Shown here: positions 22,401 through 39,067 of the stretch, piece after piece
How positions within the stretch are numbered: position 1 is the stretch's first letter
Layout: the number at the start of each line of letters is the position of its first letter
From: Laccaria trichodermophora
Lineage: Eukaryota > Basidiomycota > Agaricomycetes > Agaricales > Hydnangiaceae
NCBI GenBank assembly: GCA_018417955.1
Contig: JACTVC010000020.1
Span: forward strand, 124,001-188,000
Direction: 5' to 3'
DNA length: 64,000 nt
Notes under the pieces: model-generated
Database searches by the model: none
The model's input: only the letters and a program-made list of their open reading frames with translations
Told to the model about the DNA's origin: nothing
Translations under genes and position numbers: made by a program

Positions 22401-24722
22401 GTCCAGACTGAGGAGTGAGATGCGGGGGTGTATTGAGGTAGTTTTGAAACATCTCCATGCATTGCAGAAAATGGGGAATTTCCAAGTAGCATCTGACTCG
22501 CAGGGACAAGTAAACTGGGTCCGGCGTTATCAGGAGAATGGTGGCTTTGTGAGAAGTTCGTCGACGAAAAAGCAGACGGAAGAGCCACAGCACTTGGTCG
22601 GGATGGGCGGTCAAAAAAACTGAAGTCATCGTCGGTAAAAGCATCTTCAAAGTCCATCCCGTCCCGATCATTATAAGCGCCGCTTCTACCTCCTCCAGAC
22701 ATAGAGTTCATATTAAACCCCATGTCCAGATCCATTCCGAAATCCATGTCGATGTCCGCATCTAGATAAGAGGCCCCAGGCTGTGACCAACCGCCATCCA
22801 TGTTTCCAAAAGGATCATAGGTACCAGAAACAGCAGATGTAGGGACGGATTCATTGAACTGGGCTTCTACAGGAGTACACGATGAAGATGTCTCGGTTAG
22901 AGGGAGTGCTTTAGTTCTAGCCACGGGTGAAGTTTTGCTGTCAGAGCCGGGGACTATCGTGGGATTGATTTGAGGTGGTGATGGATAGAAGCTTTGAGCA
23001 GGAGGATAAGTCGAATGCTGGCTTGGGTTAGTTGGCAGAACCGTGGGGGCAGCTGGATTTGTGATGTCCATTTCAACGGGCATAGAAACCGAGGTTGAGG
23101 TTGATGTTACTGAACGGGATATTTTGGGAGAAGAGCTAGTGCCAACTTCTCGCTCTCTCCTCAATCTTTCCCGTTCTCGTTCTCGATCGCGCGCAACAGC
23201 GTCGACATAGCTGCCAATTTCAGTCGCAGCCTGCCGGATATCCTTCGACTTTGACAATGTCAATGTTCGGAAAGATCGAAGGGAGTCGCAGGTCGGGGAT
23301 ACGGGGATGGGAAGGCGCGCTGCATAGAAGCTTGATGATTCCCCTGTGTCGCTAGGCGATAGAGAAGAAAAAATAGAGGGAGTGGCGGGCGGAACTTGCG
23401 GCGATGGTTGGAGGGGCGTAGGCAGTTCAGGGATGTAATCCAGAGGACGAGGGCAAGATGATGGCATGTAGGAGAGACAGAGGCTGCTTGGGTATATAAT
23501 GGTTATACCCTTGTCTTCACCTTGTTTATTCTCCACTTTGATCCAGCCTATGATGAAACTCGGTGTTAGACCAAAATTATTGACAGACGGGCCATGTGCA
23601 GGGCGATGCGGGTCTTTCGAAGGCACACAGTGACCTTCCCAATCGCCAATACCCAGGCCTCGCAAGGACTCCCGGAATTGCTTAGCAATGCCAGAAACGG
23701 GACCGTTGTAATTTGCAAGAAAATAGGCTGGGGTACCATAAGGAAGTAGAATTATAGGCGCACCAGATGGAAGCGGGATAGAAGGTGTCAAATCCAAAAA
23801 CGGTGTTGCTTGAATAATCGGATGGACAATGAGGAAGGAGGGAGAGCCGGGTAGGGAGTAGGAGTACTGAATTTGCAAATGACATAAAATTAAGGGTCTT
23901 CAAAGGAGTCAGAATGCGCTACACTCGGGCCAGAGCAAGACGAATTACCTTGAGATGGCTTTATGCTCCCATCCTGTATCCCAATCTGATATGACCGGAT
24001 TCTGTGTCAAGACAAAGCCATTCTTGAAGCGCTTAACTTGTTGACGCAAACGACCGGTGCGTGGTTTATTTGAGGATGTCTCCACGATGTCCGATATTAA
24101 TCTCGTGCGAACCGCATCAAGGAAGTGACTGTAAGCATGTCGAATCTTAGGCTCCAACAATAAACTAGAAGTAAAAGGGGGATTAGACACGTGAAAACCA
24201 GCAAGAGATGAGCATACGTTGAAGCATCTTGGAGGGAAAAGGAAGTGTTCATGACCACTGGAAATAAAAAGTGAGTATACTAATGAGGGGAGACAGGCAT
24301 TCAATATGATAAGATTTCCTCGTGGCGATACAGAGGAAGGAGAGAGTATGAAAATACTCACAGGTTAGTCCACTGAAAGACAGCTCTTTGAGCGATTGCA
24401 ACGCGTTTTCAACCAAATTGCGTTGGCAGATCATAAAAACGTAGATAAATGGAGATGTGCCACTGTGTGCACTGAACAACATAGAATCCAACAGAGATTT
24501 GGACGCATTCCCCGATAGAAGGACTCTCCGAGCAAGTTCGATGGTTTCGTGAGCTGGTAGAGTCGTCAGGTGAGATTTGGATTGGGGTTCAAAGCGAGCG
24601 TATGCAACGCATGGATCGGCAGGTAACGTTATTCTTGAGACCAAAAGTTTATCTGTGTGAGATATATGAGGAGGTGTATAGGCTGTAGATGTTGGTAACG
24701 TTGCGGCCCATTTCGCAGCCAT
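19446..24722 (-). CDS. MED13: Mediator complex subunit 13 (MED13/Srb9)
   Basis: Largest subunit of the Mediator CDK8 kinase module, a nuclear regulator of RNA polymerase II. The N-terminal exons (24722 to about 23945) carry the MED13 N domain (AYARFEPQSK, IRHAYSHFLDAVRTRLI, QNPVISDWDTGW). The large central exon (21185-23878) begins with the conserved IQYSYSLPGSPSFLIVHP, LRGLGIGDWEGHCVPSKD and SFIIGWIKVENKQGEDKGIT. A long Ser/Pro-rich disordered middle follows. The C-terminus shows the diagnostic HVAITRNFHDLAVLSKIRW and LPFHLAAVDAMR. Introns lie in 20875-21185 and around 20170 and 23900-24250; their exact borders were not all resolved. It is divergent from the DUF2433 gene, with 128 bp between starts. 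Confidence 0.85.
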
Positions 24723-24850
24723 TTGAAGAGTTTACTTGGACCGAGGCAAGCCAAAGGTAAGCAGCGTTCGCATGCTTCGGAAGAAGCCGAAACCATTTTT
24801 CAACTTGCCACTGCGACAACCTCGCACCCGTCGCCGTTGTTGTCTACAAC

Positions 24851-27099
24851 ATGCAAACTACTTCGCGACCAGCCTCGACATCCACGCGACCGCCGCACTC
24901 TCCTCTTCCTCGACAGCAGGTTAACTCTCAGACGAAAGTACTCGACACGACACATGGCAGAATCCTTTGCATTGCTGACATTCGGGGCCGCCTTTCTGCA
25001 CTCAATGACCTTGCAAGAGAAGTCAATGCCAAGGCTATAATTCACACTGGGGACTTTGGTTTCTTTGGTGCGCCTTTTTGACTCTCGTTCCACCTACATT
25101 CTAATTTTTTTATCACAGACGCCAACAGTCTTGAAAGGATTAATGACCGTACCCTACGCCATCTTACCATGTATTCGCCGCTCATTCCCTCTGCACAACG
25201 TACTCATCTCCTTGCCCCTGACAATCCACCACCGGTCATCCGTTCTACTGTTAACATCGAATTGCTCTCCGAGTTCCCCCTTCTACTGTCCGGTCAAATA
25301 AAGCTTCAAATTCCTGTCTACACCGTATGGGGAGCCTGTGAGGACGTATTGGTTCTTGAGAAGTTCCGCGCAGGTACCTACTCGATCGAAAACCTCAACG
25401 TCATCGATGAAGCTACGACACGTTGCCTGGATATTGGTGGTGTGAAGTTGCGGTTGCTAGGTTTAGGTGGAGCGCTCGTTCCACACAAATTGTTTGATAA
25501 TGGTGACGGAAATGCTACTATTGCCGGAGCTCAAGGCACAATGTGGACAACAGCATTGCAAATTGGGGAGCTCGTCGACACAGCTCAGCGTGTCTTTGAC
25601 CAAACTGAGACGCGTCTCCTCGTTACTCATGCCAGTCCCGGCCGTGAGGGAATTATCTCCCAATTGGCTCTTGTACTGAAGGCCGACCTCACCATCTCCG
25701 CTGGACTTCATTTCCGATATGCGACCTCTTACAACGAATTTAGTGTACAAGGCGACTTTGAAGGCTTCCGGCACAAATTGGCGCTTGGGAAAGAAGGCTT
25801 CGACAAAGTTTGGGATAGCGTCAAAACGCAAGTGGATGCTGTGATTGATGACAACCAGCGGATTCTCCTTGACAAAGCATTGCATGTTGTGGAAAAACTA
25901 CCGCCAGTCCAGCCTTCCAGTGGCCCAGGAGCAACAGCTACAGGGGAAGAGCCCGCATGGAAAAACTGCTGGAACTGGAATTTATGTGACGCAGCCTATG
26001 GTTCTCTAGTTTTGGACGTGAAGGAAGGAAGAATTAGCTCCGAGCTGAAGAGTCAAGGTGAGTTCATGTTTGTCTCTAACGATTCTCGCTACAGAAGTGT
26101 CACAGGTTTCAACTACGCTTATCGCCGGACTGCGACCTTGTCAGGAACTCCTAATTCAACCACCTCCGCTCTTCCAGCGTCCCAAAGCCACAATGCCCTC
26201 ACCAGTCAGCCGCCGACAAAGGTACCTACGCCTGTTCCCGATCGTTCCCTTCCCCTCAATTCCAACAAGTCTTCTACATCCACCCCTCCGCCAGATGTGG
26301 ATTCTAGGAATGGTCCAGGCGGGGCAAAGGTTAATGGCGCAGCCAGTGCTGAAAAGGCGGAGAAGGAGAAGGCCAAGAGGAAGGAAAAGAAAGATAAAAA
26401 AGATAAAGAGAGGGCTGATCGTTCAAGAGACAGCGCTAGCACTCCCGATGGCCCACCATCAACGTCGTCGCCTTCACTGCCAGAACCTTCGACGTCTGGT
26501 CCTCTTGATGTTGGCAAACTTGACGCAGATGATGTAAAATCGCCTACAGAAGGTAGCGCAGGCGTTCGAACACCCAAATTTGGGAAGCCGCTCAGGAACC
26601 CATGGACAATTTTCATGAGGATGCAACCCAACACTGAAGTCTCAGAATCTGAAATAAGGGCTTTCTTCGGGGAGGCAAAGGATGGCGTAAGTACCTGGAT
26701 ATCTCTGCCGGTGGCTTCGTATTGATTGCCTCGTCAGATCACTCGCGTAAACATGCCTCCCGCCTTCACGGGAAGAGCTCGGTTGGCCTATGTTGAGTTT
26801 GGGGATGAGGAAGCCATGAAGCTGGGTTTGGAGAAACATCAAGAGGTTTGTTCAATTTAAACTACACCTATCCCTTGGCTGACTTGTTTCACTAGAAATT
26901 GAAAGATATAGTGCCTGAGGTTAAACAGGCACAGGATCGTGAGTCTCGCGGCGAACCACCTTACAGAGGCTTTGGAGGCCGTGGTCGTGGTCGCGGTGGG
27001 GGTGGGTATGCGGCCAGAGGTTTGTCCGCTGCAGGTTTGACGAGAGGGGGACCCCGCAGCAATGGTGATGCAAGTGGTCCCTCCGCAGGTGGTGCTTGA
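24851..27099 (+). CDS. DUF2433 (metallophosphoesterase-like) protein with RRM-like and RGG-like C-terminus
   Basis: Four exons (24851-25067, 25119-26686, 26738-26845, 26896-27099) give 698 residues. Residues about 30-330 form the fungal DUF2433 domain: [65 protein letters not shown], and [15 protein letters not shown]. The layout parallels calcineurin-like phosphoesterases, but the metal-binding DxH is DIR and the GHTH-type motif is absent, so catalysis is doubtful. After a Ser/Thr/Pro and Lys-rich linker comes an RRM-like segment ([20 protein letters not shown] through [13 protein letters not shown]) and an arginine/glycine tail ([18 protein letters not shown]). RNA binding is therefore inferred; the molecular function is unknown. 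Confidence 0.8.
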
Positions 27100-27406
27100 C
27101 ACTCGACTGTTGGAATGACGGTCTCCTCTAAAATTTCTTTCCTCATTAATGGTCACGCGAGGTTGTTTGAACTATTGCTTTTTTCAAGACATGCATTTTC
27201 GTTTGCCATACTTAGTATTCCCCATCTCTTCATCATGCATGTATACCGTATCTCCATTTTGCAGCCTGTCATGCGTATGATCCTCCTTTCTCATGGCCTA
27301 GTATAATTTTTTTGAGCGAGTTGCATTGGAGTTGCACATCAAACAAGCACAAGCAGGTATTTACGCTAAGTTTATGTGTGCTATTTCAATTATACACTTT
27401 ACATAA

Positions 27407-27817
27407 ATGCACCCCGCCGTTCGTGCTCAGATTCGCCAACCTCTCATTAAGTTCCTTGGGAAGAGGCATTGGCCTTCATGTGCTGAATCTTTCTTACTTC
27501 TTTCTCTTTCCTCTTCTGACCTCTTCCTCTAGCACCCGATGTACCGCATGCCCACCCTGCGGCACCCGCTGAACTCAAAGAACGCTTTACCAGCTTTTTT
27601 CTGAGACCAGCGGAATCGCAAGCGGAAGGGTCATCTCTTACGCAGGACAATAAAAGTGTCTTCGAGGACTTTTGGCAAGCGCCAACAAGGTATTGGAAAC
27701 CTAGAATTCGGGAAATTGAGGAAAAAGAGATGGATGCCGTTATGGTGCGTGGTTGAATCTTTGCTTTATACCTTCGCCTTACGCTGCTGGCAGAGTGGCG
27801 GGGCGTCGTCGTATTGA
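27407..27817 (+). CDS. 2-oxoglutarate dehydrogenase subunit 4-like (KGD4/MRPS36 family)
   Basis: Three exons (27407-27479, 27533-27744, 27794-27817) encode 102 residues. The N-terminus PLIKFLGKRHWP and the C-terminus YWKPRIREIEEKEMDAVMSG GA match the two short conserved ends of yeast Kgd4 (Ymr31) and MRPS36. That protein recruits the E3 subunit to mitochondrial 2-oxoglutarate dehydrogenase and was formerly called a mitoribosomal protein. The middle is variable, as in the family. It ends 51 bp from the convergent proteasome gene. The similarity rests on short motifs, hence moderate confidence. Confidence 0.65.
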
Positions 27818-27868
27818 TAAATCACCTTATCAAGTAGAACATTAATCATTGCTTTGCGACAACATGAG

Positions 27869-28966
27869 CTAGTCCTTCTCTGCATATGCTAAAAGGTGCC
27901 GTTCGATTTCGGCCTCACCCATCACCCGCCATATTCCTCGGGTCTTCTCGTCCTCTGTCTCTCCAACCGAAACAATGCCTATTTCAATTTCCCCAGGTTT
28001 GTAATCAGTTGCGTGAACCGTGGACATGGCCTCGATTGCCATCTGTCAAGTGTTCATTACTTTGGAACATGAGTAGCCCAAAATTTGTAGCGCACCTCAA
28101 TCACCTCGGCTCGACTAAGGCTCTTTCCTGCAGCCGCAGCATCGTCCCCACCCCGTCCAGAATTCAGTTTCTTCCACTTCTTTTCGAGATGATTCATGGC
28201 TTCTAGCTGCTTTTGACCGGCCGCGGTTGCGTGAAATCCCACAAAGTATCCTGCGGGATCAAGCTTGAAACACTGAGGGCCAAATTCTGGATCGATTCCG
28301 ATTAAAATCATGGCTGAAATTTCGTCAACTTTAATCGAGACCAGCACCGAAGAGAGTTACCAATTCCCAATGGGCGCATGGCAGCACGCTGCGTGTAAAC
28401 TTGATTAATGTTGGCAAGCCGCCTTGATAGAGCGTCGGGAGTAATTTCGTAACCAAATTTATATCTAAAGTCGGCAGCTTCAGATCTAGCGCGGGCCACT
28501 TGAGCGCGTGCGTCGGCTTGGGAAAGAAACGATTGAGCAAGGGTGAAATATAGAGTCATTGAAACACACCTATAAGACCGGTCATTACACAGCCAATGGT
28601 AGGGGTTATGCTGAAGAGGTGGGTGATCGTTGACGCGTCCAGTAGTTTATCCTGCGGATATCTCAGGACGCTTTCACAACTCGTTCTGGAAACAACGCAC
28701 GGGAACTTTACGTTGAGTAATTACAACGGAAGTATCCTTTCCTCTGACGGCAATTGCGGTGTGCCCTGAGCCAGAGATTGCTTTGAACGCATACTCTAAA
28801 GAAAGGTAAGACGAAGATTAAGACGAATGCGACGGCAGACAGACCAACTTGGTATAGACGTCCTTCGGGTGAGAATACAGTGAGATATCTGGAATTTTGT
28901 GAAATTGAATGATAAAAATGAGATCAGTAAGAAAGAAATTTACCTATCGTAAGATGTTCTGGACAT
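27869..28966 (-). CDS. SCL1: 20S proteasome subunit alpha, alpha-1/PSMA6 type (Scl1)
   Basis: Outer-ring alpha subunit of the 20S proteasome. The first exon is only 23 nt (MSRTSYDR, split codon); several introns of about 50-60 nt follow. It shows the alpha-subunit signature [20 protein letters not shown], then [19 protein letters not shown], and [20 protein letters not shown] with [14 protein letters not shown]. It continues with [20 protein letters not shown], and ends [34 protein letters not shown] points to the alpha-1 (human PSMA6) class. It is divergent from RPC1, with 136 bp between start codons. Confidence 0.9.
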
Positions 28967-29102
28967 GGTTGAGCTGGAGCAAGCTAAGAGCAAGCTTCAG
29001 ATTCACTGCAGGACGCGCAAGTCCCTGTCACGTGTGGGACCCTCACAAAGATAGTCACAGTCACACAAATTTCCTCCTTCCCCGTCTTCCTATGAACTTA
29101 TC

Positions 29103-34329
<5,227 letters not shown>

Positions 34330-34471
34330 AAATTTGACTCGAGTATATTTATAGTATTTTATGTATAGCGTGGGATTGTGCTGTATAGTGGACAGCCACT
34401 GTGGCTGTGAAATGGAATTGTAGCCCTCGAAGTATACGCCCGTGTAAAATACCAATTGGACGACCTTTGCA

Positions 34472-34885
34472 ATGGCCAAATCAAAAAAGTGCGTTTCCAC
34501 GTCGTATGTATCGCTCGATTTTCTTCTGACTGTCCGATCTAGTCACACGAATCACAACCAGAGCAAGAAGGCCCATCGCAATGGTATCAAGAAACCCAAG
34601 TCGAACCGTTCACGCTCATTGAAAGGCGTAAGCACTCAACTTATTTGCCTATCTATTTCGCCTCTTATGATCCGCATTTCACAGGTTGACGCAAAGGTAC
34701 ATTACCCCCTGTTCATGAACATACCGCAGGCATTAAATTCTCGTAAATCAGTTCCGCAGGAACGCTCGTCATGCCCTCGCTGGCTCAGTGCGTTCAATGC
34801 ATCATATAATCCACGTTCAAAAGATCTAATACTATCCTAGAACAAAGCAAGATTAGCAGCCAAAACAGCAGCATCATCATCATGA
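34472..34885 (+). CDS. RPL29: 60S ribosomal protein L29 (eL29)
   Basis: Five exons (34472-34488, 34543-34627, 34685-34696, 34752-34787, 34841-34885) join in frame to 64 residues. The product is MAKSKNHTNHNQSKKAHRNG, then IKKPKSNRSRSLKGVDAKFR, then RNARHALAGS and a short basic tail. This is the highly conserved eL29 sequence. Exon 3 is a 12-nt microexon (VDAK). It is in tandem with RPC1, 142 bp downstream of its stop. Confidence 0.93.
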
Positions 34886-35136
34886 AACGTTATCACCACC
34901 CTATGCCGCTCTTGAGAGTAACGTTCGCATTATATGTATATGCAATACATTCAATAAAAATGGGTAAATTCATGCTGGCTGGCGGGAGGAGTTCCAAGAT
35001 TACATCGAAAGTTTTATTCTCAAGACAAAGCTGCTGGGAGTCCATTCCAAGAATACAATGCGGCTGCCATAATACCAGGCTCTGCTGCAGATATATACCT
35101 TTTCAAGCACAATCACACGTCTGTCCGCTCACAACG

Positions 35137-37234
35137 CTACCTCTGCGGCTGGAAAGATTTGGCATTCCGATCCAGGGTGGCCCTCAAACGCATCGCCTGA
35201 CATCCGGTCAGAATTTGTGGGTGAGATTGACAAAGAGAAAATACATACCGCAGCATCCTCAGGTCGTAGCGCACCTTTCGCCATATTATGCTTGCCAGCT
35301 CGCAACTTCTGACTCCGGCTGGCGCTCGTCGCCTTTGCTGATCCCTCATTAACTGTCAACAGGGCCCTACATTCCTCATCCGTCGCCGGATGACCTTCAA
35401 GAACGGAGAAGAATTTATGCCGGAGGACAGTCTTGATTCGCTCAAACGAATGAGCTGTGTACCACCCGTCACGTTCCTGTCTTCTCATCAGTTGTTGGTT
35501 CATAGAGGGGGTAGGAGTGGGCGAGTTACATCACAAGTTTCACGTAGGCCCTCTGGGTCTTGGATCATCTCTTGCAACATTGGGTCAACGATATCGCAAA
35601 GCTGGAACGCCGCCGTCTCTTTCGTAACCGTTTTACCGTCGAAAATGTGAGAATTCCTATGTAATGTGTAAGCTGGACTTGAACTTTGACAGAGGGGGGC
35701 CTACTTTTTGTCTGCTTCTCCACTCGACGTGTCCAGCCCGCGTAGATGCTCGTTGCCTTGTGATCTATCCTGCCTCCGAGTGATCACTGATGGACGGGCA
35801 ATAGGATGATTCGCGTTTCGGAAATAGAGACGCTGGTAGCTACGAAATCTAAGCAATGAAAAAAGAAATCAAGAGCAGAGTCCGCACAATCGAGCACTAG
35901 GATCACTGCGAGGGTCGTATCCGAACCTAACAAGAGTGTCGCGCCAAGGTCCGTCTTGGAATACATAGCAAACAAGAGGGAGCAGCAGCTTTGAACTGGC
36001 TCTCAATCAGAACGACGAACAATGAGAAGAATCAGAAGAAAGGCCCACTTCAAGATTTCGCGAGTCTCCAGCGGTGCAAATTGGTTAAAGAGGGACATGC
36101 GCGTCCATATTGGGCGATCGACGAAGACCTGAGAAAACTCAATATCTCTTAAAGAATGCAAAGGGGGAAAATCGCTCACAGCTTGTAGTTTCGCAAGAAT
36201 AACTTCACTGATTTGATCCCTTCCCTTTTCAACAGCGTCTGGTGGTTTCAAAGGAACCTAAGGAGGGATTGACAAAAGATTATAAACAGGATGCTGCAAA
36301 AGGCATACGTGGGGGTCCGAAAACATGATAGCAGCAGGACCATATCCCTTCCAGCGCATTTTGTTGATAAGCCGTTTCTTCTCTTCTCCTGTCTGCTCGT
36401 CCACCGAGATGGATACCATGGACGCAGGATTCCCTTTGAAGCTGTGTGTATGGATGAGTCAAACAAGCGCAAGGAAAAAAAGGTAAGCCACGAAACTTGT
36501 ATCCTTGCGGAATAGTCTGCCTGCTGAACAGTGGCGGTGGGAATAGGCGTAGGTTGCTGCGCGTGACGGTGTTTTGCGGTGATTCCGGAGAAAGGGCTAA
36601 TAGTTGGGGATCTAAGTTGGCGTCTACGGCAGGCTGAACAAATTGTGTGGTGGAAGGCTCTTTGTCAGAGAGTAGATCGGGAATTTTGTACGCGTGAATG
36701 GTCTCAACTGAGGATGTAAATGATGGATCGGGACGAGAGAAACTGTGTTACATACCATCCATATTGTCCATGGCAAGGCGCAACTTTGCAAGGGGATCAT
36801 CCATATCCGGTAAAAACTGATAATCGACCATGCCTTGGCTAATTCAACTTTGCACAACTCAGAGGTAGGAAAGGCATACTTCTGAAGCGCACAGTTTTTG
36901 ATATTACGCCAACGGCATCCACTTTGTATTCACCAATGGCACCATCCTCTGGAGCGTCATGACGCCTTTTCCGCTTTCTCTTTGTAACTTTGAGAAGGAT
37001 ATTATTCGTGGCAACGACATCTCCCGGAATGGGATGCGCAAATGGGTTGCTGGGACGTAGATGGAGCTCGAGAAGGGCCTCAGTCTTGCGTTTGAACGCA
37101 TTGTCGAGCTTGGATTGGCCCCCTAAAGACTCGATGGCAATGGGTATGGACGTTGGGCGCACATAACCAGGATATTCGACTGAATAAAAGGGGTGCTGAG
37201 GAAGAGGACGCTCTGGTGCAGCAGTGTCGGACAT
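35137..37234 (-). CDS. Transcription factor IIIC subunit 5 (TFC1/GTF3C5)
   Basis: DNA-binding subunit of TFIIIC, which recognises the A box of pol III genes. The first exon (to about 36890) contains YSVEYPGYVRPTSIPIAIES and NPFAHPIPGDVVATNNILLK followed by a Lys/Arg cluster. Later exons carry DYQFLPDMDDPLAKLR, IHAYKIPDLL, a central FVDRPIWTRMSLFNQFAP, HIFDGKTVTKETAAFQLCDI, and DGWYTAHSFERIKTVLRHKF. The C-terminus uses an intron in 35190-35260 and ends RLRATLDRNAKSFQPQR. It is two genes away from RPC1 and ends 251 bp from the convergent RPL29. Confidence 0.85.
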
Positions 37235-37271
37235 GGAAGGATAACGATAACGTGACTAACTACAAGCGTAA

Positions 37272-37759
37272 TTACTTGGATTTGGCACTAGAACTCTTCA
37301 CCCACTCCTCGTACAGTTGCTATTCAAACTATCAGAGATTGATCTCCAAGAGAAAAGAAGAAACAGAACCTTTGCGTCGAATCCAGCCTTTTGCAGTTCG
37401 TCGAACATATCTTTCTGCGCCTTGCGGAATTCTGCGTTTGCTGCCAGTCGAAACAAGTCCAACGTTGATATTTCATGTCCTTTTGCCAGGTCGATACCTG
37501 TGAAACGTTAAGCGGTATGTATCACCCACATTCAAACATGCTAACCTTGGTCTTCAAGCATGATAGCGAAGCGTTCAACCGCTGCCGTGGCATCTGGATG
37601 TTTCACAAGTTTACGGTACATTTTTGAAGCCCGAATGCGTGTTAATATTGGTCTCTCCCATCTTGGAGGGGTGCAGGATATTGGACGTTGTTGGACCAAG
37701 AATGGTTGTCGAATAATACGAGACCTAAGGCATTGAGAGAGAAGGCGGGAAGATGCCAT
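37272..37759 (-). CDS. Small mitochondrial-type protein of unknown function
   Basis: Three exons (37546-37759, 37370-37497, 37272-37319) encode 129 residues. The N-terminus MASSRLLSQCLRSRIIRQPF with later Arg/Ser residues is a typical mitochondrial presequence. The mature part (RASKMYRKLVKHPDATAAVE through QKAGFDAKQLYEEWVKSSSA) is predicted helical. I do not recognise the family. The start codon lies 18 bp from the start codon of the divergent PSF3 gene, and the stop is 37 bp from the TFIIIC subunit start. Confidence 0.75.
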
Positions 37760-37777
37760 TATGTCACGGTCACACCA
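37760..37777. promoter_or_regulatory. 18-bp gap between divergent start codons
   Basis: The two genes at 37272-37759 and 37778-38662 are back to back with only 18 bases between their ATGs. The 5' leaders and promoters must therefore lie inside the opposite gene's coding sequence, or one start is used differently in vivo. Confidence 0.6.
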
Positions 37778-38662
37778 ATGGACATTGCTGACTACTTTTC
37801 AGTCGAAGCCATCCTTGCAGACAACCAGGTGAGTGTGTTATATTCTTTTTCCACAAAATAATCCTATTTCAACTCCTTAGAAAGTACAATGCACATTTAA
37901 ACATGAAATAAAGAACATGGGCCACCTCGGCGGAGGCTCAGAACGCGATGCATGGACATCTCTCATCCAATCCCACCACCACCACTGATAACCATACAGA
38001 TAGCCGTTCTAAGCAAGATGCAGTTGCCAATCTGGCTTGCGTATATCGTCATATATTCGTTGGTCCCTTCCATGCCAGTCTCTGCCACTACTAACAAATC
38101 CATTAAAAGGGACTGGGCAGACTTCAACATACCCCCACCATATACAATCAGAGTACGAAACGCGCTCAAGGCCGAAGCTTGTAGCGTAAGGTTATCGAAC
38201 CTCGTAGGCGCAGGTGGATCGTGGTACGGTTTTGGAAAGATCATCTTGGATATGTGAGTAACACCGCCAAAAGAACACAACACTCATCTCACAAGATACT
38301 CCAAGGCTAAGCGACGACCAAGCCAACGAGATGTCCGAAATGTTAACAAAAGTCACTCATATTTTGTATCCACGCTACAAGTGGCACTGACGGGCAGACC
38401 GCTCAGACGTTCAAGGCTCGCCTCGTCGAAGCCATCGACCAGGCACAACATTTTGCCGCCCTGGGTCAAGGAGGGGGTGCCGGTTCTGGTGATGCTGCAC
38501 AATCTTTTCGTGAAGGACTGGACACGACCGAGCGAGAGTGTACGTCCCACATTTTGCACAACACGCCAGTCAAATTGATTTCCCGCAGTATTCGCCTTGG
38601 CTCAGGAAAGTGCAAAGAGGACAAAGCGGTGGTACGATGATAGCGATAAAGCAAGGCGGTGA
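37778..38662 (+). CDS. PSF3: GINS complex subunit Psf3
   Basis: Subunit of the CMG replicative helicase (Cdc45-MCM-GINS). It reads MDIADYFSVEAILADNQ, then QCTFKHEIKNMGHLGGGSER, QLPIWLAYIVIYS, DWADFNIPPPYTIRVRNALK followed by SVRLSNLVGAGGSWYGFGKI. The C-terminal helix continues through AQHFAALGQGGGAGSGDAAQ, SFREGLDTTERE, and the last exon LFALAQESAKRTKRWYDDSD. The final intron starts GTACGT after one base of the Leu codon. It converges on PKR1 with 39 bp between stops. Confidence 0.92.
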
Positions 38663-38701
38663 GGATGTGAATATTGAGCAAGAGCTGTTACACAACGTGT
38701 G

Positions 38702-39038
38702 CTATTCCTCTTTCTTTTGGTCATTGTCCCCCGCTTCTTCCGTTTTGCTCTTTTTAAACTCTTCAACGAACCTGTAATTTAATTGTACATCAATTCCTTT
38801 TCACTAGCAGTATAACATGTCGAACGCACCATTTTACACTTGCCCACAAACCCAGCTCGATAGTCATGAGTGCAAAAATATGAAAGTTCCCAGAGGTCAC
38901 GAATGCCAGCGCGACAAAAACCAAGAAAAGAAGAAGGAACACTGCATCAAGGACGGCAAGAAACGTAGGATTGAGAGAGGAACCTGGTTTGAGGATGTTG
39001 TCGAATATCCCTTCAGAGGCGCCTTGAGAGTCACTCAT
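38702..39038 (-). CDS. PKR1: Pkr1-like V-ATPase assembly factor
   Basis: Small ER membrane protein with two hydrophobic helices: NPTFLAVLDAVFLLLFLVFV ALAF, then NFHIFALMTIELGLWASVKW. A last exon continues FVEEFKKSKTEEAGDNDQKK; the intron (gtgcgttcg...ttacag) splits the Trp-Phe junction. The fungal Pkr1 family shows the same PG..L...A...FL.L...F...GN.H..AL pattern and assists V0 assembly. It begins 29 bp from the 3' end of the kinase gene. Confidence 0.8.
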
Positions 39039-39067
39039 AAGAACGTTGTATACATAACTTTACGTAA

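Noticed and set aside
19446..24722. Possibility of two separate genes at 19.4-20.9 kb and 21.2-24.7 kb
   Set aside because: The C-terminal HVAITRNFHDLAVLSKIRW block is the known MED13 C-terminus and the strand and spacing fit one gene.
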